DNA of 64,000 nucleotides from Ferrovibrio sp. GTDB lineage: Bacteria > Pseudomonadota > Alphaproteobacteria > Ferrovibrionales > Ferrovibrionaceae. Below are positions 25,371-34,566 of this stretch, piece by piece. How positions within the stretch are numbered: the first letter of the stretch is position 1; the number at the start of each line of letters is the position of its first letter. The notes under the pieces were generated by a model that saw only the letters and a list, made by a program, of their open reading frames with translations, was not told the origin of the DNA and ran no database searches. The stretch is from NCBI RefSeq assembly GCF_017994015.1, contig NZ_JAGOLP010000002.1, forward strand, positions 62,001-126,000, written 5' to 3'. A program made the position numbers and the translations under genes.

Positions 25371-25467
25371 CGTCATGCGCGGACTTGATCCGCGCATCTC
25401 TCCTTACTCGATAATTCAAGCAAAATTGAGAAAAAGCGAGATGCGCGGATCAAGTCCGCGCATGACG
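25371..25467. repeat. 97-bp element with perfect 30-bp terminal inverted repeats
   Basis: The left arm 25371-25400 begins CGTCATGCGCGGACTTGATC and the right arm 25438-25467 is its exact reverse complement, ending GCGCATGACG. Each arm contains the hairpin GCGCGGA/TCCGCGC. Centre is AT-rich. It sits downstream of both the MAPEG gene and gltB, which converge here, and could terminate both. It is the best preserved copy of the family in the window. Confidence 0.85.
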
Positions 25468-25503
25468 ATTATGGAGTGGTGAGGCCGGCGATCTTATCGG
25501 CGC

Positions 25504-28500
25504 TTACGCCCGCTTGGCGGCCTGGGCATCCGATAGCGGATGTTCCAGGCGGGCGATCATTTCCTTCGGGCAGACCTGCCAGAAACGGCCGCGCACATTG
25601 TCCCAGTCGGCAAACAGGTCTGCCGCATAGGCCGATTGTGTTTCGCGCACATGCTCTTCGATCAGGCCGCGCAGCACACCATCCCAATAGCTGGAGGCGA
25701 TGCGCTGATACACCACGCTCTCGTCATTGATCGAGATCGGCAGCGTATTCTCCGGATCGTAGACGAAGGCCATGCCGCCGGTCATGCCGGCGGCGAAGTT
25801 GTCGCCCACGGCACCCAGGATGGCGATGCGGCCGCCAGTCATGTATTCGCAGCCATTCGAGCCGCAGCCCTCGATCACCGCCGTGGCGCCGGAATTGCGC
25901 ACCGCAAAGCGTTCACCGGCCTGGCCGGCAGCAAACAGCTTGCCGCCGGTGGCGCCATACAGCACCGTGTTGCCGATGATGGTGTTGCGGCTGGTCTGGC
26001 CGACCAGCGGCGAGGACGGCGCCGGGCGCACCACGATCATGCCGCCGGACAGGCCCTTGCCGACATAATCATTGGCATCGCCGAACACTTCCAGCTTCAG
26101 GCCCTGTACCGCGAAGGCGCCGAGCGACTGCCCGGCCGAGCCGGTGAGCCGCACCGTGATATGGCCCGGCTTCAGCCCCTTCATGCCGAATTTGCGCGTG
26201 ATATGCGACGACAGCCGGGTGCCGATGGCGCGATGCGTGTTCTGGATATTGTAGGCCAGCTGCATCTTCTCGCCATGGCCGAAGACCGGCGCGGCATCCT
26301 TCACCATCTGTGCATCCAGCGTATCCGGCACTTCGTTGCGGCCCTGGAGCGTGCAGTAGCGCGCATAATCGCCGGCATCGGCCTGGGCCAGGATCGGGTT
26401 GAGATCCAGATCATCCAGATGCGCGCCGCCACGGCTGACCTGGGTCAGCAGATCGGTGCGGCCGATGATCTCGTTCAGACTGCGCACGCCGAGCGAGGCG
26501 AGGATTTCGCGCACTTCCTCGGCGATGAAGCTGAACAGGTTGACCACCTTTTCCGGCGAGCCATCAAACTTCTGCCGCAGCGGTTCGGCCTGGGTGCAGA
26601 CACCGACCGGGCAGGTGTTGGAATGGCATTGCCGCACCATGATGCAGCCCATCGCCACCAAAGCCGCGGTGCCGACACCATATTCCTCGGCGCCGAGCAT
26701 GGCGGCGATGACAATGTCGCGGCCCGACTTGAGGCCGCCATCGGTGCGCAGCTTGACGCGGTGCCTGAGCTTGTTCAGCGTCAGCACCTGGTTGACTTCG
26801 CTCAAGCCCATTTCCCACGGCGTGCCGGCATATTTCACGCTGGTTTGCGGCGAGGCGCCGGTGCCGCCGACATGGCCCGAGATCATCAGCACATCGGCCT
26901 TGGCCTTGGCGACGCCGGCCGCGATGGTGCCAATGCCGGCTTCCGACACCAGCTTGACGCAGACCGTGGCTTCCGGGTTGATCTGCTTCAGATCGTAGAT
27001 CAGCTGCGCCAGATCCTCGATGGAATAGATATCGTGATGCGGCGGCGGCGAGATCAGCATCACGCCGGGCGTGGAATGGCGCAGCTTGGCGATCAGCTCG
27101 GTCACCTTGAAGCCGGGCAGCTGGCCGCCTTCGCCGGGCTTGGCACCCTGCGCCACCTTGATTTCCAGCTCGCGGCAATTGGTCAGGTATTCGGCGGTGA
27201 CACCGAAGCGGCCTGAGGCAATCTGCTTGATCGCCGAATTGGCATTATCGCCATTCGGACGCGGCTTGAAATTCTCCGGCGCTTCGCCGCCTTCGCCGGA
27301 ATCCGACTTGGCGCCGATGCGGTTCATGGCGATGGTCAGCGTTTCATGCGCTTCCGGGCTGAGCGCGCCGAGCGACATCGCCGCCGAAACAAACCGCTTG
27401 CGGATTTCGGTGACGCTCTCAACCTGCTCAATCGGAATCTTCTGCCCGGCCGGCTTCAATTCCAGCAAATCGCGCAGTGAAATCGGCGGCAGGTCGCGCA
27501 GGCCAAGCGTATACTTCTTGAACAGCGCGTAATTCTCGCTTGCCACGGCGGTTTGCAGCATGTGGATCAGGTTGGCTTCCCAGGCATGCGCCTCGCCGCC
27601 GCGCCGATAGCGGTAGATGCCGCCCACCGGCAGGGCCACCACATCCTGGCGGAATGCCTTGCGATGCAGCTCCAGCACCTTCTTCTGCAAACCATCATAG
27701 CCGATGCCGGAAATGCGCGACGGCATGCCCGGGAACAGATCTGCCACCAGCGAACGTGACAGGCCCAGCGCCTCAAAATTGTAGCCGCCGCGATAGCTGG
27801 AGACCACCGAGATGCCCATCTTCGACATCACCTTGAGCAGGCCGCCATCCACCGCTTCCTTGTAGCGCGTCACGGCTTCCTCGGCCGAAAGCTTGCCGAG
27901 CAGGCCGCGCTTGACCCGATCCACCAGGCTGGCTTCCGCCACATAGGCATTGATCGCCGTGGCGCCAACGCCGATCAGCACGGCGAAGTAATGCACATCC
28001 AGGCATTCGCCGCTGCGCACGGTGAGCGACGTGAACGTGCGCAGGCCGGCGCGCACCAGATGGCTATGCACCGCACCCACCGCCAGGATGGTGGGGATCG
28101 CCACCCGTTCGGCGCTCTGCGCCTCGTCGGTCAGCACCAGATGTGCCGCGCCGCCACGCACCGCCGTATCGGCTTCCGTGCGGATACGCTTGATCGCATC
28201 GCGCAGGGCGCTGGGACCGCCATCCACGGCAAAGGTGGTGTCGATCCGCGTTGTGGTGTTGGCGGTATAGGTCAGCACCCGGGCCAGATCGGCATTGGTC
28301 AGCACCGGGCTTTCCAGCAGCAGGATCTTCACCTGCTGCGCATCCTCGTCCAGCACATTGGACAGGTTGCCCATGCGGGTGCGCAGGCTCATCACCCGCT
28401 TCTCGCGCAAACTGTCGATCGGCGGATTGGTCACCTGGCTGAATTGCTGGCGGAAGAAATGATGCAGGCCGCGATATTGTTCAGACAGCACGGCAATCGG

Positions 28501-30048
28501 CGTGTCGTCGCCCATGCTGCCAACCGCTTCCTTGGCATCTTCCGCCATCGGATGCAGGATCAGCTCCATGTCTTCCAGCGTCAGGCCGCCGGCGAGCTGG
28601 GCGCGGCGCAGGCCGTCACGGTCGAAGCTCGGGCCCACCGGGGCGGCTTCCTTGATCGCTTCCAGCGTCGAGATGCCCTTGACCCATTCGCCATAGGGAT
28701 GCTCGGCGGCGAGCCGGTCCTTGATCTCACGATCCTTGAACAGCCGGCCCTTCTTGAGATCCACCGCGATCATCTGGCCCGGGCCGACGCGGCCCTTCTC
28801 AACCACCTTGGATTCCGCCACCGGCACCATGCCGGCTTCCGAGCCGATCACCAAAAGCTTGTCGCTGGTGATGGTGTAGCGCAAAGGCCGCAGGCCGTTG
28901 CGATCCAGGCCGGCAACACACCAGCGGCCATCGGTGGCGCAGATCGCCGCCGGGCCATCCCACGGCTCCATCACCGAATTGCCGTAGGAATAGAGGTCGC
29001 GATGCGCCTGCGGCATGGTGGTCTTGTTCGACCAGCTTTCCGGGATCAGCAAGGTCTTGACCATCGGCGCGGTGCGGCCGGCGCGCACCAGCACCTCAAA
29101 CACCGCATCCAGCGCAGCGGAATCGGATGAGCCGGATTGCACAATCGGCTTGATATCGGCGGAATATTCGCCGAAGGCATCCGAGGCCATCTTGATCTCG
29201 TGGCTCTTCATCCAGTTCACATTGCCGCGCACGGTGTTGATCTCACCGTTATGCGCCAGCATGCGGAAAGGCTGCGCCAGCTTCCAGGTCGGGAAAGTGT
29301 TGGTGGAATAGCGCTGGTGATAGATGGCAAAGGTCGAGATGAAACGCTCGTCCTTGAGGTCGGGATAGAAGTTGTCGAGCTGCTCGGCCAGGAACATGCC
29401 CTTGTAGATCACGCTGCGGCAGGACAGCGAGCAGATATAGAATTCGGTGATATGCGCCGCCAGCACCGCCTTTTCGATGCGGCGGCGGATCAGGAACAGG
29501 TCGCGCTCAAAAGCCGCATCGTCATGGCCGAGCCGGTTTTCGATCAGCACCTGCTCGATTTCAGGCCGGGTGGCATTGGCCTTTTCGCCGATGATGCTGG
29601 CATTCACCGGCACCTGGCGCCAGCCATAGATGCCATGGCCGTGGTCCAGAATGGCGGTTTCAACAATGGTGCGGCAGGTTTCCTGCGCCGCCAGATCGGT
29701 CTTGGGCAGGAAAACCTGGCCCAGGCCGAGCTTGGCTTCACCCGGCTCAAAGCCGGTGCGGCGCACATGCTCGCGGAAAAAATCCTGCGGGATCTGCACA
29801 TGGATGCCGGCGCCGTCGCCGGTCTTGCCATCGGCATCCACCGCGCCACGATGCCACACCGCCTTCAACGCCTTGATGCCGGCCACCACCACATCGCGCC
29901 GCGGCGTGCCGTCCAGCGAGGTGACCAGGCCGACACCGCAGGCATCGCGCTCATCTTCGGCGCGATACATGCCTTCGGCTGCCAGGCGCTTGGCTTCGGC
30001 CTGGAACTGCGCAACGAAGTTTTCACCGCTATTCTTGCTGCTGGTCAT
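25504..30048 (-). CDS. gltB: Glutamate synthase (NADPH) large subunit
   Basis: A 1514-residue alpha subunit. The N-terminal class II amidotransferase domain starts at Cys37 in DACGVGL after a 36-residue propeptide, as in the family. It is followed by the central domain, the FMN-binding synthase barrel (SGEGGEAPENF, MISGHVGGTGASPQTS), the 3Fe-4S cluster motif CIMVRQCHSNTCPVGVC, and a C-terminal GXGXG beta-helix domain (about residues 1250-1490, e.g. GNTVLYGATGGKLFAAG). It takes ammonia from glutamine to 2-oxoglutarate and works with GltD. It is the last gene of an unusual group: gltD is transcribed first, then two small exported proteins, then gltB after a 94-bp gap. Confidence 0.97.
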   Translation of the reverse strand: MTSSKNSGENFVAQFQAEAKRLAAEGMYRAEDERDACGVGLVTSLDGTPRRDVVVAGIKALKAVWHRGAVDADGKTGDGAGIHVQIPQDFFREHVRRTGFEPGEAKLGLGQVFLPKTDLAAQETCRTIVETAILDHGHGIYGWRQVPVNASIIGEKANATRPEIEQVLIENRLGHDDAAFERDLFLIRRRIEKAVLAAHITEFYICSLSCRSVIYKGMFLAEQLDNFYPDLKDERFISTFAIYHQRYSTNTFPTWKLAQPFRMLAHNGEINTVRGNVNWMKSHEIKMASDAFGEYSADIKPIVQSGSSDSAALDAVFEVLVRAGRTAPMVKTLLIPESWSNKTTMPQAHRDLYSYGNSVMEPWDGPAAICATDGRWCVAGLDRNGLRPLRYTITSDKLLVIGSEAGMVPVAESKVVEKGRVGPGQMIAVDLKKGRLFKDREIKDRLAAEHPYGEWVKGISTLEAIKEAAPVGPSFDRDGLRRAQLAGGLTLEDMELILHPMAEDAKEAVGSMGDDTPIAVLSEQYRGLHHFFRQQFSQVTNPPIDSLREKRVMSLRTRMGNLSNVLDEDAQQVKILLLESPVLTNADLARVLTYTANTTTRIDTTFAVDGGPSALRDAIKRIRTEADTAVRGGAAHLVLTDEAQSAERVAIPTILAVGAVHSHLVRAGLRTFTSLTVRSGECLDVHYFAVLIGVGATAINAYVAEASLVDRVKRGLLGKLSAEEAVTRYKEAVDGGLLKVMSKMGISVVSSYRGGYNFEALGLSRSLVADLFPGMPSRISGIGYDGLQKKVLELHRKAFRQDVVALPVGGIYRYRRGGEAHAWEANLIHMLQTAVASENYALFKKYTLGLRDLPPISLRDLLELKPAGQKIPIEQVESVTEIRKRFVSAAMSLGALSPEAHETLTIAMNRIGAKSDSGEGGEAPENFKPRPNGDNANSAIKQIASGRFGVTAEYLTNCRELEIKVAQGAKPGEGGQLPGFKVTELIAKLRHSTPGVMLISPPPHHDIYSIEDLAQLIYDLKQINPEATVCVKLVSEAGIGTIAAGVAKAKADVLMISGHVGGTGASPQTSVKYAGTPWEMGLSEVNQVLTLNKLRHRVKLRTDGGLKSGRDIVIAAMLGAEEYGVGTAALVAMGCIMVRQCHSNTCPVGVCTQAEPLRQKFDGSPEKVVNLFSFIAEEVREILASLGVRSLNEIIGRTDLLTQVSRGGAHLDDLDLNPILAQADAGDYARYCTLQGRNEVPDTLDAQMVKDAAPVFGHGEKMQLAYNIQNTHRAIGTRLSSHITRKFGMKGLKPGHITVRLTGSAGQSLGAFAVQGLKLEVFGDANDYVGKGLSGGMIVVRPAPSSPLVGQTSRNTIIGNTVLYGATGGKLFAAGQAGERFAVRNSGATAVIEGCGSNGCEYMTGGRIAILGAVGDNFAAGMTGGMAFVYDPENTLPISINDESVVYQRIASSYWDGVLRGLIEEHVRETQSAYAADLFADWDNVRGRFWQVCPKEMIARLEHPLSDAQAAKRA

Positions 30049-30142
30049 GGTGTGAACTCCTCATAGGAAACTGAATTGCGCATCGGCGCTGCAATAGATT
30101 TTGTAACCGGTAGTTTCAGGGACGCTCAGTCTGCTCTAGGCA

Positions 30143-30742
30143 TCATCGGAACAACGCCTCGATATCAGCACCGAAAACTTCCCACTCGCTGCGTTTCTTC
30201 ATCAGCGCTTCAACCATCTTGGGTTTGAGCTTCTGCGCAAATTCAGCAGCTTTTTGCTGCGATATCGGATCGGAAACGCGGCCAAATATCGTATCGACAT
30301 GGCGCTTGATCAGCGGAAAGGCAGGGTTGGCTTTCAATTTATCCAATTCCGCGCTGTCGGAGACATTACCTGTCCAGAGATACTGGCAGCCAGCTTGCGT
30401 GTCGTACAGGGCAGCAAGGCTTGCGCGCTCCTGCGGCGTGAAAATGCGGTCATACATGTCCGCCGTGATGGCGTTATATTCACTCACTATTTCAACCGCC
30501 AAATCGGCGAAGGTGGCATCAACCAGTTTTGCTGCCTCTTCGGCACGATCCGGCGCCTTGTTGCGCAGCATTTGCTTATATTGCGCAAATTGACTCGCCA
30601 CTTGGCCAGCCATCTGCTGCTTTTGTTTTTGGCCGCAGGCTTCTAGCAATTTGCTGCCAGTAACCGCTGGCTGCGCATAGGCCATTGCGGGCTGCAATGC
30701 CGTTGCAGCACAGAAGAAAGTTATGGCAGCAAATGATCGCAT
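30143..30742 (-). CDS. Exported protein, DUF2059-like (diverged)
   Basis: A 199-residue protein with a signal peptide (residues 1-23, ending AMAYA). The body is helical, with EEAAKLVDATFADLAVEIV and MYDRIFTPQERASLAALYDTQAG echoing the DUF2059 pattern of a helical repeat around a FY/LY-aG motif. It has two Cys outside the signal. Function is unknown. It lies 12 bp after the DUF2059 gene and 94 bp before gltB, inside the glutamate synthase group. Confidence 0.7.
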   Translation of the reverse strand: MRSFAAITFFCAATALQPAMAYAQPAVTGSKLLEACGQKQKQQMAGQVASQFAQYKQMLRNKAPDRAEEAAKLVDATFADLAVEIVSEYNAITADMYDRIFTPQERASLAALYDTQAGCQYLWTGNVSDSAELDKLKANPAFPLIKRHVDTIFGRVSDPISQQKAAEFAQKLKPKMVEALMKKRSEWEVFGADIEALFR

Positions 30743-30754
30743 GGTTAGATGACC

Positions 30755-31300
30755 TTACAAATTCGTGATGCCGCGCTGGCGCAGCGTGTCGGCATGCTTT
30801 TGCAACGCGCGCTGCGCCACCTGCTGGCCCCAGCTTTGGCCCATCAGCATGCTTTGCTGCATGATGGCCGGCATGATCTCGATCACCTTGCGCCCGGCCG
30901 GGGTTTCGTAAAACCCGACGATCTGGCGCAATTCCTCGGCGCTGAGATGCAGCGTGTAAAGTTTGGCCATCTCGTCGAGCAGGCCGGGCAGACTGGCGCG
31001 CAATTCCGGCAGGAACAGCTCGGTCATCGCCTGATTGATTTCAGCCTGTTTGCCGGGATTGGCCTGGCCTAATGCCTGGCCCAGCATGCCGAGCATCTGA
31101 CCGGCCATCTGATCCATCGTCGCCTGGATTTTGGACACTTCCATCAGGCGCCGCGCCGCCGCCAGCGCCTCGGGGTTGATCGCCGGCGCGACACCAGGCT
31201 GGGCCTGGGCCTGGGCCTGGGCCTGGGGCTGGGGCTGGGCCTGAACAGCCGCCGGCAGTGTCAGTGTCGCGGCGAGGATCAGGGCATGAAAGATGCGCAT
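30755..31300 (-). CDS. DUF2059 exported protein
   Basis: A 181-residue protein starting at ATG 31300, which gives a good signal peptide (LILAATLTLPAAVQA). A QPQAQAQAQAQ linker encoded by tandem CCTGGG/CTGGGC hexamers follows. The DUF2059 domain covers about residues 50-175: LLDEMAKLYTLHLSAEELRQIVGFYETPAGRKVIEIMP (seen in parts as HLSAEELRQIVGFYETPAGRK). Predicted periplasmic; function unknown. It starts 13 bp after gltD. Confidence 0.8.
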   Translation of the reverse strand: MRIFHALILAATLTLPAAVQAQPQPQAQAQAQAQPGVAPAINPEALAAARRLMEVSKIQATMDQMAGQMLGMLGQALGQANPGKQAEINQAMTELFLPELRASLPGLLDEMAKLYTLHLSAEELRQIVGFYETPAGRKVIEIMPAIMQQSMLMGQSWGQQVAQRALQKHADTLRQRGITNL

Positions 31301-31313
31301 CGCATAGCCCGCC

Positions 31314-32759
31314 TTATTCCGCTGCCTGCGCGGCCGGCGCCGCCTTGGCCTGGATATAGCTGTGGATCGAATCCGCCGCCTCGCGGCCATCGCGGATCGC
31401 CCAGACAACCAGGCTGGCGCCGCGCACGATATCGCCGGCGGCGAACACGCCGGGCAGGCTGGTGGCGTGGCTGCGGGCATTGGCCTTCACCGTGCCCCAG
31501 CGCGTCACTTCCAGATTGGGCGCCTTGAACAAGGCCGGCAGATCTTCCGGATCAAAGCCAAGCGCCTTGACCACCAGATCGGCCGGCTGATCATAATCGG
31601 CGCCATCAATTTCCACCGGGCTTTGGCGGCCGGAGGCATCCACCGGGCCGAGCTTCATCTTGCCGATACGCACGGCAGTGACATTGCCTTCACCATGAAA
31701 AGCGCGCGGCAGGGTGAGCCAGGCGAATTCGACGCCTTCCTCCTCGGCATTCTTCACTTCGCGCAGCGAGCCGGGCATGTTGGCCTTGTCGCGGCGATAC
31801 AGGCAATGCACGCTTTCAGCGCCCTGGCGGATCGCGGTGCGCACACAATCCATCGCGGTGTCGCCGCCGCCCACCACCACCACACGCTTGCCCTGGGCAT
31901 TGAGCGCGCCGCTCTGGTATTCCGGCACAGTATCGCCCAGGCCGGTCTTGTTGCTGGCGGTCAGATAGGTCATCGCCGGCACGATATTGCCCAGGCCCAC
32001 GCCGGGCGCCTGGATGTCGCGCGCCTTGTAGACCCCGGTGGCGATCAGCACGGCATCATGCTGCTTGCGCAGCTCTTCCAGGCTGGCATCGCGGCCAACC
32101 TCAAAATTGAGGTGGAAGATCACGCCGGCATCGGCGAGCAGCTTGTTGCGGCGCTCGACCACATCCTTTTCCAGCTTGAAATTCGGGATGCCGTAGATCA
32201 GCAGACCGCCCGGGCGGTCGTAGCGATCATAGACATGCACGGCATAACCCATCCGGCGCAGCCGGTCGGCGGCAGCCAGGCCAGCCGGGCCGGCGCCGAT
32301 GATGCCGACACTCTGCGGCCGTTCCGCGCCGGTCGGCTTGGGCGGCTTGACCCAGCCATTCTTGAACGCGGTTTCGGTGATGTATTTTTCAATCGAGCCG
32401 ATGGTGACGGTGCCATGGCCGGATTGCTCGATGACACAATTGCCTTCGCAGAGCCGGTCCTGCGGGCAGATGCGGCCGCAGATTTCCGGATAGGTGTTGG
32501 TGGCCGAGGACAGCTCATAGGCTTCCTCCAGCCGGCCCTCGGCGGTCATGCGCAGCCAATCGGGGATATTGTTGTGCAGCGGGCAATGCACCTGACAGAA
32601 CGGCACGCCGCATTGTGAGCAGCGCGAGGCCTGCTGGCCGGCCTTTTCGGCAGCAAACTCACGGTAAATCTCGTCGAAGTCCTTGGCCCGTTCCGCCGCA
32701 GCCCGCTTGTCGGGGGTCGATTGCGCCAGCGAAACAAATTTCAGCATCTTCTCGGCCAT
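31314..32759 (-). CDS. gltD: Glutamate synthase (NADPH) small subunit
   Basis: A 481-residue beta subunit. The N-terminal iron-sulfur region has CSQCGVPFCQVHCPLHNNIPDW and CGRICPQDRLCEGNC. An FAD site VGIIGAGPAGLAAADRLRR follows, then an NADPH site RVVVVGGGDTAMDC. It delivers electrons from NADPH to GltB. The ATG at 32759 is chosen because AGGAG precedes it; upstream codons belong to a repeat. It is the first gene of a gltD-DUF2059-DUF2059-like-gltB group, the reverse of the usual gltBD order. Confidence 0.96.
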   Translation of the reverse strand: MAEKMLKFVSLAQSTPDKRAAAERAKDFDEIYREFAAEKAGQQASRCSQCGVPFCQVHCPLHNNIPDWLRMTAEGRLEEAYELSSATNTYPEICGRICPQDRLCEGNCVIEQSGHGTVTIGSIEKYITETAFKNGWVKPPKPTGAERPQSVGIIGAGPAGLAAADRLRRMGYAVHVYDRYDRPGGLLIYGIPNFKLEKDVVERRNKLLADAGVIFHLNFEVGRDASLEELRKQHDAVLIATGVYKARDIQAPGVGLGNIVPAMTYLTASNKTGLGDTVPEYQSGALNAQGKRVVVVGGGDTAMDCVRTAIRQGAESVHCLYRRDKANMPGSLREVKNAEEEGVEFAWLTLPRAFHGEGNVTAVRIGKMKLGPVDASGRQSPVEIDGADYDQPADLVVKALGFDPEDLPALFKAPNLEVTRWGTVKANARSHATSLPGVFAAGDIVRGASLVVWAIRDGREAADSIHSYIQAKAAPAAQAAE

Positions 32760-32771
32760 GGCCGGGACTCC

Positions 32772-32837
32772 TGGTCTAAGGCGGCGGGCCAAGCCCGCCG
32801 GGGGTGGTCTTAAGCGGCGGGCAAAGCCCGCTGGGGG
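32772..32837. repeat. Two tandem 33-bp hairpin repeats in the gltD leader
   Basis: Copies at 32772-32804 and 32805-32837 differ at a few positions. Each holds a GC hairpin (minus strand GGCGGGC-TTG-GCCCGCC and a close variant). They lie 13-78 bp before the gltD start, in its untranslated leader. The remainder of the 368-bp gap 32760-33127 is AT-richer with a further perfect hairpin ATCGGGA-ACCG-TCCCGAT (32873-32890) and no gene that I can see. Confidence 0.75.
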
Positions 32838-32840
32838 CAT

Positions 32841-32864
32841 AAAAACGGGGCAACAAAAGCCCCG
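32841..32864 (-). terminator. Intrinsic terminator or attenuator upstream of gltD
   Basis: On the minus strand CGGGGC-TTTTGTT-GCCCCG followed by five T. It lies about 80-100 nt before the gltD start. It either ends transcription from the gene at 33128-33520 or attenuates a gltD leader transcript. Confidence 0.65.
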
Positions 32865-33127
32865 CCATCCGGATCGGGAACCGTCCCGATAATCTGGACA
32901 AAGCGAGGCTATGCACTTCTTTTATTGTGCGAGGAGGGAGTCTGCAAGCATAAAAACGCCAATAGGTCAGCATTTATGACTAATAATTTTATTTCGCCGT
33001 CAGCAAGTCGGATGACAGCCCGAGGCGAACCAAACCGGCCAATATAATAATACCGAAACGGTACTATTTTTTATGCCTGTTTTCCAGCATTTAAAGACAA
33101 TTCCCGGGCGCCATCCAACCGGAATGG

Positions 33128-33520
33128 CTATTCTTTCAGGCGCTGCGCCCGCGGGTTAAGGCGCGCGTCTTCGGCAGTGAAATTTTGGATCAACTGCGCG
33201 CAGGCAGCTTCAGCCCCGTCACAGCGGAAACGCAGCAGGCGAAACCGCTGCCCATCCCGTGTCTCCGTCGACATCCGGATCGCCGCGGGGTGAGCCGGGT
33301 CGGTTTCCGTGGTGAAACGCCAAGTGACTGCGCCGCCCGGCTCGGTGATAAGGAAAAACGTGTTATTGGCGCCAGACAATGACAATGTGCCGGCGCCCGG
33401 CATGGCGCGCAATGCCGCCAGGGCATCCAGGGCACTGGCATAGCCGATGTCATCCTGAGCCATGACCGGCATGGCCGGCAGCAGCGCGATCACCAGGGCG
33501 AGATGGCGCAGCCCCGGCAA
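33128..33520 (-). CDS. Small exported hypothetical protein
   Basis: A 130-residue protein with an N-terminal signal (ALVIALLPAMPVMAQ, cleavage near residue 21). The rest reads as a small beta-rich domain: GTLSLSGANNTFFLI, GGAVTWRFTTET, RFRLLRFRCDGAEAACAQLI, with two Cys that could pair. No family recognised. It begins 9 bp after the NDUFA9-like gene, so the two are probably cotranscribed. Confidence 0.6.
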   Translation of the reverse strand: MPGLRHLALVIALLPAMPVMAQDDIGYASALDALAALRAMPGAGTLSLSGANNTFFLITEPGGAVTWRFTTETDPAHPAAIRMSTETRDGQRFRLLRFRCDGAEAACAQLIQNFTAEDARLNPRAQRLKE

Positions 33521-33529
33521 GATGCCACC

Positions 33530-34495
33530 CTAGCTAAATCGCGGCGTGAATTTGCCGCCGCCACGGCGGAAGCGGTAGAGATAGGTTTCCAGCACCGCTT
33601 CGGTGGCGCGCGGCTTGATGCCGAGATCGGCCAGGGTCTTGGCGCCCTCGGCCACCACATTATCGGTTTTCAGCAATTCGATCTGGTCACGGGTGATCGG
33701 CACCTGGAAGGGCAGCGGCAGGATTTCCAGCATAAAGGCCAGCGGCTTGAGCGCCATGCCCGGCACCGGCAGCAGCAGCCGCGCCTTGCCGATCTGCGCC
33801 AGGGTGAGCTGCATCAGTTCCTTGAAGCTGTAAACCTGCGGCCCGCCCAGTTCATAAACCTGGCCGGCGGCGGCCGGGTTGGTGAGGGCGCCGAGCACCG
33901 CCTCGGCAACATCGCCGACATAGACCGGCTGCATGCGGGTATGGCCGCCATCAATCAGCGGCAAAACCGGGCTGAATGCCGCCATTGTGGCGAAGCGGTT
34001 GAAAAAATCATCCTCCGGGCCGAACACCACCGAGGGGCGCAGGATGGTGGCGCTGGGGAAATGTTTCAGCACGCCAGCCTCGCCGGCCGCCTTGCTGCGG
34101 GCATAGCCGGAGGTGCTGTCGGCATCGGCGCCGATGGCCGAGACATGCACCAGCCGCGCCAGGCCGGCATCGGCGGCCAGCTTGGCCACCGCCTCGGCGC
34201 CAAAAGCCTGCACCGCCTGGAAACTCTGCTTGCCGCCCTGGGCCAGGATGCCGACACAATTCACTGCCATGTCGGCGCCCTTGAGCGCGGCGGCGATGGA
34301 GCGCGGCACCCGGATATTGGCCTGCACCAGTTCAATCTGGCCAACCACGCCCATGGTCTTGAGGAACAGGCCCTCATCCGGACGGCGGATCGCCACCCGC
34401 ACCCGGGCGCCCTGTTCCACCAGCTTCTGAACCACATAACGGCCGATGAAACCGGACCCGCCGAAGACGGTGACAAGCTTGTTGCGGAGCAGCAT
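33530..34495 (-). CDS. Complex I NDUFA9-like NAD(P)-binding protein
   Basis: A 321-residue atypical SDR. Cofactor site VTVFGGSGFIGRYVV at residues 8-22, VHVSAIGAD and YARSKAAGE in the middle (the Tyr and Lys of the SDR pair are present), and a C-terminal extension with ITRDQIELLKTDNVV as in the NDUFA9 group of alphaproteobacteria and mitochondria. In mitochondria NDUFA9 stabilises complex I; the bacterial protein may be a complex I-associated factor. No nuo genes are in the window. Confidence 0.88.
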   Translation of the reverse strand: MLLRNKLVTVFGGSGFIGRYVVQKLVEQGARVRVAIRRPDEGLFLKTMGVVGQIELVQANIRVPRSIAAALKGADMAVNCVGILAQGGKQSFQAVQAFGAEAVAKLAADAGLARLVHVSAIGADADSTSGYARSKAAGEAGVLKHFPSATILRPSVVFGPEDDFFNRFATMAAFSPVLPLIDGGHTRMQPVYVGDVAEAVLGALTNPAAAGQVYELGGPQVYSFKELMQLTLAQIGKARLLLPVPGMALKPLAFMLEILPLPFQVPITRDQIELLKTDNVVAEGAKTLADLGIKPRATEAVLETYLYRFRRGGGKFTPRFS

Positions 34496-34566
34496 GGGGC
34501 GCCTCTGGGCTGGAAATATCGCCCGGACTATAACGAATCCTGCCGCCGAGCCAACCTTTACGCCGG

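Noticed and set aside
25540-27216. 558-residue plus-strand frame
   Set aside because: Antisense shadow of gltB, which has full domain and cluster motifs on the minus strand.
31199-31241. Tandem CCTGGG hexamers as a CRISPR-like or regulatory repeat
   Set aside because: They encode the in-frame QPQAQAQAQAQ linker of the DUF2059 protein; no spacers. No CRISPR array was seen anywhere in the window.
33051-33068. TACCG-AAA-CGGTA plus T run as a plus-strand terminator
   Set aside because: No plus-strand gene lies upstream and the stem is only 5 bp; kept out of the feature list.
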